From an uncultured Rikenellaceae bacterium (lineage in GTDB: Bacteria > Bacteroidota > Bacteroidia > Bacteroidales > Rikenellaceae), in assembly GCA_947054185.1 (NCBI GenBank), contig CAMRVW010000006.1:1-28171 (forward strand): a stretch of DNA of 28,171 nt, written 5' to 3'. The notes beneath the pieces are model-generated. The model ran no database searches and had not been told where the DNA came from. It saw only the letters and a list, made by a program, of their open reading frames with translations. Shown piece after piece: positions 23,743-28,171 of this stretch. Numbering within the stretch: position 1 is the stretch's first letter; the number at the start of each line of letters is the position of its first letter. The position numbers and the translations under genes are program-made.

Positions 23743-25077
23743 ATGAAATTCAAGTTATTATCATTGGCCGCCGTTTTTATGGCGTCGGTTGGTGTGGCGT
23801 CCGCACAGGATTACAACTCTCCCGAGTTTGAGAAATACGGCACCACTGCGGAAGAGCGTAAGGAAAACGCGCTTAAGTATAACTTCTTGGGCGATGCCTA
23901 TCGTCAGAAAGATTGGGCTTTGGCCTCAAAGTATCTCAACGAGCTGTTGCAGGATGCTCCCGGCATAGGTCAGAACCTCTATATCATGGGCGGCACCATA
24001 TATAAAAACAAGATTGCCATATCACGCACCAAAGAGGAGCGTCTCAAATCTATCGACAGCCTTCTGATAGTATATGACAAACGCGCAGAGCAGTTTGGCG
24101 ACCACCCCACAAGAGGCCGCGCTTACATCTATTCCGAAAAAGCCAAGGACTTCATCAACTATCGTCCCTCTGAGATCAACGATATCATCAAACACACCAC
24201 CGCGGCAATAGAGGCTTCGGGCAACAACCCCGACCTCGACCTGGCACAGGCCTATTTCAACGCCTTGGTTCAGGCTTACCGCGATGACGAGATAGAGACC
24301 GTCATACTCCTTAACGAATATGACAAGATATCAAATGCCGTGGCCGCCAGCTCAAACCAGCACAAGGCCGACGTGGCGGGCGTGATAGACCAGCTCTTCG
24401 TACAGAGCGGCGCCGCAACATGCGAAAACCTCGAGATCATATTCAAGCCGCAGATAGAGGCCGACCCCGAAAACCTCGCCCTTGTAAGCAAGGTGGCTCG
24501 TTACCTGAGCCGCACCAACTGCAACGACAGCTTCTCGGCGGCCATCAGCCACAAGCTCTATCAGCTCGACCCCACTGCCGAGTCGGCATTCGTCATTGCG
24601 GGCAATTACGCCGAGGCCAAACAATATGACGAGGCATACAAGTATTACGACGAAGCCATAGAGATGGCCTCTGAGGCCGACACCAAGGCCAATTACGCCA
24701 TACGCGCATCGAGCGTGGCCCTCATAGCCCAGAACGGCCGCAAGGCTGCCGACTATGCCCGCAAGGCCATTGCCAACAACTCGGAGAACGGCTTGGGCCA
24801 CTTCCTTTTGGCTCAGGCATACGCAACGGGTCTGTCTCAGTGCTCGGGCTTCGAACGTCAGATGGCGGCATGCCTGGTTTACGACCAGATGGTGAGCGCA
24901 AGAAATCATGTCACCGATGCCGACCAGCTTGAGACCATCAACAAAGCCATTGCCTCTTACCCGTCATACTTCCCCTCTGCCGAAGAGGTATTCTTCCGCA
25001 CCCTCAGCAAAGGTGACTCTTACACGGTATCTTGCGGTTGGCTCACAGGCACCACCACCATACGTACCAAAAACTAA
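23743..25077 (+). CDS. Exported tetratricopeptide-repeat protein
   Basis: The 444-residue protein has a clear signal peptide (MKFKLLSLAAVFMASVGVAS, cleavage after ASA) and is otherwise helical. TPR-like helix pairs are visible at about residues 45-70 (LGDAYRQKDWALASKYLNEL) and about 280-345 (FVIAGNYAEAKQYDEAYKYY, then KAADYARKAIANNSENGLGH). Cysteines occur in the C-terminal part, and it ends in VSCGWLTGTTTIRTKN. It lies 2 bp before lptC, so the two are probably co-translated, and a periplasmic assembly role in envelope biogenesis is plausible. No enzymatic motif is seen. Confidence 0.82.
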   Translation: MKFKLLSLAAVFMASVGVASAQDYNSPEFEKYGTTAEERKENALKYNFLGDAYRQKDWALASKYLNELLQDAPGIGQNLYIMGGTIYKNKIAISRTKEERLKSIDSLLIVYDKRAEQFGDHPTRGRAYIYSEKAKDFINYRPSEINDIIKHTTAAIEASGNNPDLDLAQAYFNALVQAYRDDEIETVILLNEYDKISNAVAASSNQHKADVAGVIDQLFVQSGAATCENLEIIFKPQIEADPENLALVSKVARYLSRTNCNDSFSAAISHKLYQLDPTAESAFVIAGNYAEAKQYDEAYKYYDEAIEMASEADTKANYAIRASSVALIAQNGRKAADYARKAIANNSENGLGHFLLAQAYATGLSQCSGFERQMAACLVYDQMVSARNHVTDADQLETINKAIASYPSYFPSAEEVFFRTLSKGDSYTVSCGWLTGTTTIRTKN

Positions 25078-25079
25078 GC

Positions 25080-25679
25080 ATGTACCGTTTCGGGCATAAG
25101 ATAGTGTTAGCACTCCTGGTTGTCGGGAGTGCTAACTTTGTCTCGGGATGCGACTCAGGCAAGGTGTCGGCCGACGTGGTGATAAACGACCACACCAAGG
25201 TGCCGTCGCTGGCGGGCGACTCGCTCTCTATCATCTATTACGAAAACGGGCGCATGAACTATAAGTTCACCACCCCGCGCATGGAACGTTACGAGTTTGC
25301 CGAAGACCCATACATGGAGTTCCCCTCAGGCATACACATAGAGACTTACGACGACCAGGGCGTACGCAAATCGGTGTTGGTGGCCGACTATGCCATTTAC
25401 ATCGAGAAAAAGAAGCTGTGGGAGGCCAAAGGCAACGTTTACGGACACGACGACGACGGCAAAGAGCTTTACACCGAGCAGATATTCTGGGATGAAGGCT
25501 CCGACAGGGTGTACTCCAATGTCGACACCAAGGTGATAGACGGAGACGAGATAACCCAGGGCAGCGGTTTCGAGTCGGACGGGCACCTCAACAACATACG
25601 CTTCCGCAACACCAAAGGGCTGATATTGGTCGACACGGCAAGACAGGCCGCTCCAAAAGAGCCTGTGGAGACATTCTGA
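25080..25679 (+). CDS. lptC: LPS export ABC transporter periplasmic protein LptC
   Basis: LptC is the periplasmic bridge component that passes lipopolysaccharide from the LptBFG transporter to LptA. The 199-residue product begins with a signal sequence and lipobox (NFVSGC, Cys24), so it is lipid-anchored, as in many Bacteroidota homologues. The body shows the beta-jellyroll pattern with MEFPSGIHIETYDDQG, the YAIYIEKKKLWEAKGNVYGH stretch, GKELYTEQIFWDE and VYSNVDTKVIDGDEITQGSG, which are LptC/LptA-type repeats. I chose the ATG at 25080, which gives the lipoprotein signal. An in-frame start 16 codons earlier lies inside the preceding gene. An inverted repeat at 25106-25136 covers its signal-peptide codons. 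Confidence 0.9.
   Translation: MYRFGHKIVLALLVVGSANFVSGCDSGKVSADVVINDHTKVPSLAGDSLSIIYYENGRMNYKFTTPRMERYEFAEDPYMEFPSGIHIETYDDQGVRKSVLVADYAIYIEKKKLWEAKGNVYGHDDDGKELYTEQIFWDEGSDRVYSNVDTKVIDGDEITQGSGFESDGHLNNIRFRNTKGLILVDTARQAAPKEPVETF
25106..25136. promoter_or_regulatory. CIRCE-like inverted repeat inside lptC
   Basis: The arms 25106-25116 and 25126-25136 are perfect 11-bp reverse complements with a 9-nt loop. They contain TTAGCACTC and GAGTGCTAA, the two half-sites of the CIRCE operator bound by HrcA. The half-sites are 11 nt apart here instead of the canonical 9. The position is codons 10-19 of lptC, so it may only be a coding coincidence or an mRNA hairpin. Confidence 0.35.
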
Positions 25680-26003
25680 CAATGAGTGCCCGATATTGCA
25701 ACATGGATGTAACCCGTCTGTCTGTTTCGGTTACATGAACAGTGTTCCCGAAAGGATCGTCTTACATCACTTGAAGTTCTGATTTCCCGACTGACGTTGA
25801 TTGGCGGGTTCGACCGGGTGGCGTTGATTCGGGAAGAGTTTGGTTCGGGAAGTTTGTCCGGGGACGTCGATTCAAGGGAGGCCACCGGGGCGCTGGTTGT
25901 ATTGACGCAAACATGACAAGGTGCCGCCACCTGGCGTAACGGAGGCTGTCTGCATAGACTGTTGACTGCTTCGGCCTGCAAAACGTGTAATGATTATTTT
26001 AAA
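25680..26003 (+). other. Structured, repeat-bearing spacer before the CNNM gene
   Basis: No gene is supported with a normal start. It contains a perfect 8-bp hairpin ATGTAACC / GGTTACAT (25707-25736). It also has direct repeats GTTGATT (25796, 25823, with GTCGATT at 25866) and TCGGGAAG (25829, 25845), and inverse copies TTCCCGA (25744, 25784) able to pair with them. A frame ending at the TGA near 25918 reads LTLIGGFDRVALIREEFGSG but has no ATG. Confidence 0.5.
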
Positions 26004-27266
26004 ATGGATGACTTATTAAGCGACATAATAACCATCGCTGTGGCGCTGGTGTTCTCGGCGTTTTGTTCGGGCATGGAGATCGCATATCTCTCCTCCAACA
26101 AGTTGCGGTTAGAGATAGACAAGAAGCAGAACAAGCTTTTCAACAAGATTGCCGGCTTCTTCTCAGGCATGCCGGGCGATTACATATCCACAATCATAAT
26201 AGGCAACAACATCGCCCTTGTCATCTATTCCATAACCATGGGCAGCCTTATAGCCTCTCTGTCGGCCAAATGGTTCGGCTTTACAGGCAGCACGTTGGTA
26301 TATGAGACGGTCATATCGACCATAGTCATCATATTTGCCGGCGAATTCATGCCCAAGACCATCTTCAAAAGCAGTCCCAACTTCTATTACCGCACCTTTG
26401 CTCCCGTGGTATATCTGTTATGGTTTCTTTTCTGGCCCATATCCAAGTTTACCACCATGCTGTCGCACGGCATAATGCGCCTCTTCGGCTTCAAGATAAA
26501 GAAAGAGCACGAAGGGTCGCAATTTGACAAGACCGACTTGGCCGATCTTGTCGAAGACATATCAGGTGAGGCCGGTCAGGCTTCGGAGTCTGAGATGAAG
26601 ATGTTTCAAAAAGCGCTCGACTTTTCCGACATATCGGTGCGCGACTGCATGCTCAGACGCATAGAGATAGAGGCCGTCGACATCAACGACTCGGTGGTCG
26701 ACGCCAAAGCCAAGTTCATAGAGACCAAATATTCCCGTCTGCCGGTATTCAGCGGCAGCATCGACCACATAATAGGTTATGTCAACATCAAAGACCTGTT
26801 AGGCTCGCCCGCCTCGGTAAAACGCATGTTACGTCCCGTGACATACGTGCCCGAGACCATGACGGCACAGAAACTGCTGGGCATACTCACCAAAAACCGC
26901 CGTTCCATGGCTATCGTCCTCGACGAATATGGCGGCACCGCCGGCATGGTCACGTTGGAAGACATACTCGAAGAGATATTCGGCGAGATAGAGGACGAGC
27001 ATGACAACCGCCATCTTGTCGAAAAGGTGACCCCCAACGGCGACTGGATACTCTCAGGACGTCTTGAGGTTGATTACATCAACGACAAATACGACCTCAA
27101 GATACCCACAGGCGACGGATACGACACCCTGGCCGGATATGTCATATACCACAACGAAGGCATCCCCAAACCCAACGAAGAGATAGCCATAGGCCAATTC
27201 CGATTCAGAATGCTCAAAATGAGCGCCAACAAGATAGAGCTTATAAAAGTGACACTCACAGAGTAA
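26004..27266 (+). CDS. CNNM/CorC-type transporter (DUF21, CBS pair, CorC_HlyC domain)
   Basis: The 420-residue membrane protein belongs to the HlyC/CorC family, which is linked to Mg2+ (or Co2+) transport. In flavobacteria the related GldE is needed for gliding. Here a CNNM transmembrane domain covers about residues 1-180: FSAFCSGMEIAYLSSNKLRL, IGNNIALVIYSITMG, then FAGEFMPKTIFKSSPNFYYR. A CBS pair (about 205-325) includes RDCMLRRIEIEAVDIND and IGYVNIKDLLG, then MAIVLDEYGGTAGMVTLEDI. A C-terminal CorC_HlyC domain carries GDWILSGRLEVDYINDKYDL and DGYDTLAGYVIYH. The start at 26004 (MDDLLSD) was chosen over one 14 codons earlier, which lacks membrane-protein character. It follows lptC after a 324-bp spacer and is followed by tandem 14-bp repeats. 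Confidence 0.92.
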   Translation: MDDLLSDIITIAVALVFSAFCSGMEIAYLSSNKLRLEIDKKQNKLFNKIAGFFSGMPGDYISTIIIGNNIALVIYSITMGSLIASLSAKWFGFTGSTLVYETVISTIVIIFAGEFMPKTIFKSSPNFYYRTFAPVVYLLWFLFWPISKFTTMLSHGIMRLFGFKIKKEHEGSQFDKTDLADLVEDISGEAGQASESEMKMFQKALDFSDISVRDCMLRRIEIEAVDINDSVVDAKAKFIETKYSRLPVFSGSIDHIIGYVNIKDLLGSPASVKRMLRPVTYVPETMTAQKLLGILTKNRRSMAIVLDEYGGTAGMVTLEDILEEIFGEIEDEHDNRHLVEKVTPNGDWILSGRLEVDYINDKYDLKIPTGDGYDTLAGYVIYHNEGIPKPNEEIAIGQFRFRMLKMSANKIELIKVTLTE

Positions 27267-27289
27267 CACTCACAGAGTAACACTCACAG
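27252..27289 (+). repeat. 14-bp tandem repeat over the CNNM stop codon
   Basis: ACACTCACAGAGTA is present 2.7 times (27252-27265, 27266-27279, 27280-27289). The first unit encodes the last residues and part of the stop. It looks like slippage duplication and sits exactly between the gene and repeat copy D. Confidence 0.9.
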
Positions 27290-27858
27290 TTTATGCTTTG
27301 CCGAAAGTGACGTTTTGTATTGCTGTCACTGCCTCCTTTAAAGGTTTACTGGAACTGCCTCCGGCGGCCCTTCCGGGGGAGGGGTCACGGACCCCGTTTT
27401 GATATTTTTGAGGACAAACTAAGAGGGAAGTACGTAAAATCAGATAAAGGTGTTTCGACTCGGGTCTTACACCTTTATCTGATTTTACGTTTTTGGCCCT
27501 TGGTGTTGGTGTCTGAATGATATTCAAAGATGGGCCATGACCGCTTCGCAGAAGAGTACTGAAACAGAGCGGCAAACAAAAAAGTGAGGCAGTGCCACCC
27601 AAACATAAACGGACGTGCTCGCAACACTCGTCCCTTTAATTCCGACAGGGTGGTCTGAGTGCAACGAAACCGCACACTTTCCCTTGTGACGGGCTGAGGC
27701 ACGAAAGCCCGAGCGGCCCGCACCTCGCGGTGGGCAGGAAATTCCCCCAACGGAGGGCCGCACACCGCAGAGCATTCCAAAATCTCGCCTCCCGCCTAAT
27801 CACTCCCTCCGCTCATTACCTTTCCGCCTTGCCATCCGCAGGCTCCCTTCCGCTCTCC
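27290..27858 (-). repeat. Dispersed intergenic repeat, copy D (most complete)
   Basis: In minus orientation this copy shows every block: GGCAGT tail units (27290-27362), a GGGGTC block with a single GTG-type 11-bp unit (27375-27398), the hairpin (27432-27490), the GGGCCATGACCG block (about 27531-27543), the CGGCAAAC units (27572-27595), and the GC-rich head through CTCAGACC, GGGCCGCTCGGGC and GCGGCCCTCCG to GGAGAGCGG at about 27858. No coding potential is recognised. Confidence 0.85.
27432..27490. repeat. Perfect 22-bp hairpin of repeat copy D
   Basis: The arms 27432-27453 and 27469-27490 are exact reverse complements around the 15-nt loop TTCGACTCGGGTCTT. This is the longest perfect stem of the four copies. 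The loop-proximal part (ATAAAGGTGT) is shared with copies A and B; the outer 12 bp are unique. Confidence 0.97.
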
Positions 27859-27885
27859 ATCATGCAAAAAGCACACGGCAAACTA

Positions 27886-27908
27886 TCAAAAAGGTGTCCG
27901 TGACACCC
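27886..27908 (-). terminator. Terminator of the FISUMP-domain gene
   Basis: On the minus strand GGTGTC-ACG-GACACC is followed by CTTTTTGAT, a compact Rho-independent terminator 23 nt after the stop codon at 27930. Confidence 0.75.
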
Positions 27909-27929
27909 AAAGAACCAAAGTATTAATAT

Positions 27930-28171
27930 TTAGCGGACACAACGCACGGGCCGACCGTACTGCTTATTGAGGTTATTCACGCTCAAACCACTGCTATAAA
28001 AAAACATGTCGTACGCGGTGCCAGAATCGTACGCAACTGACGACCAATAATACCCGCTCGTACCCGGAGCGTACAACGTACCGGACGAATTGCTGTCGCG
28101 CCAACCGACAGCGGGGAACTCAACTGAATTAGAGCCTGAGGTGAACTTGATATAGCCATAATCGGAGCTGC
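27930..28171 (-). CDS. FISUMP-domain surface protein, C-terminal part (cut by window)
   Basis: The last 79 residues of a protein run off the window edge. They end in SGYYWSSVAYDSGTAYDMFF and GRPVRCVR followed by TAA. The G-Y-Y-W-S-S ... G-x-x-V-R-C-V-R pattern is the hallmark of the FISUMP domain (TIGR02145, the Fibrobacter succinogenes major paralogous domain), found in many Bacteroidota lipoproteins and exported proteins. The N-terminus, signal peptide and full architecture are outside the window. It transcribes toward repeat copy D and ends in its own terminator. Function is unknown; cell-surface location is inferred from the family. Confidence 0.8.
   Translation of the reverse strand, partial: SSDYGYIKFTSGSNSVEFPAVGWRDSNSSGTLYAPGTSGYYWSSVAYDSGTAYDMFFYSSGLSVNNLNKQYGRPVRCVR

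Noticed and set aside
27950..28090. Recurrent CGTAC motifs near the right edge
   Set aside because: They fall in Tyr, Arg and Val codons of the FISUMP-domain gene and have no regular spacing.

Overview
The window looks like chromosomal DNA from a Bacteroidales bacterium (Bacteroidota) of moderate to high G+C. The evidence is a SusC/SusD outer-membrane pair, an HU protein followed by a ~30-residue AURKAIP1/COX24-like basic protein and RNase G, a coaX/TPR/lptC/CNNM cluster, a FISUMP-domain protein, and promoters of the Bacteroidota type (TTTG, about 20 bp, TAnnTTTG). Isoleucine is very often encoded by ATA in the GC-rich genes. I cannot name the genus; Muribaculaceae would fit but is a guess.

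Layout. 1-480: the first of several copies of a dispersed ~0.3-0.57 kb intergenic repeat. 563-1969: nhaD Na+/H+ antiporter, ending at a shared bidirectional terminator. 2034-5585 (minus): dcuB-type C4-dicarboxylate transporter, then a UbiD-type decarboxylase and a small membrane protein. 5656-6968: a repeat-only island with two more copies placed head to head. 7030-11932 (minus): a SusC/SusD nutrient-uptake pair with no linked enzyme or regulator. 11933-13520: an AT-rich, gene-poor stretch holding a decayed Fic-domain gene, an operator-like palindrome and a CAT-anticodon tRNA with its own promoter and terminator. 13518-15475: ilvE and ispD. 15590-16008: HU and the small basic protein. 16513-21470: rng and mfd. 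21525-27266: coaX, an outer-membrane beta-barrel candidate, a TPR protein, lptC and a CNNM/CorC transporter. 27290-27858: another repeat copy. 27930-28171 (minus): the C-terminal end of a FISUMP-domain surface protein.

Genes that probably work together: dcuB, ubiD and the small membrane protein (C4-dicarboxylate exchange beside a quinone-type decarboxylase, consistent with anaerobic fumarate respiration); SusC and SusD (TonB-dependent uptake); rng and mfd (RNA turnover and transcription-coupled repair, 8 bp apart); coaX to CNNM (CoA synthesis plus envelope biogenesis).

The most unusual content is the dispersed repeat. Each copy carries a long hairpin whose arms differ between copies but still pair, and in one copy the 15-nt loop is inverted relative to the other three. 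Secondary points are an intragenic inverted repeat in lptC with both CIRCE half-sites, the Fic remnant with an intact catalytic motif, and structured untranslated regions upstream of rng and of the CNNM gene.
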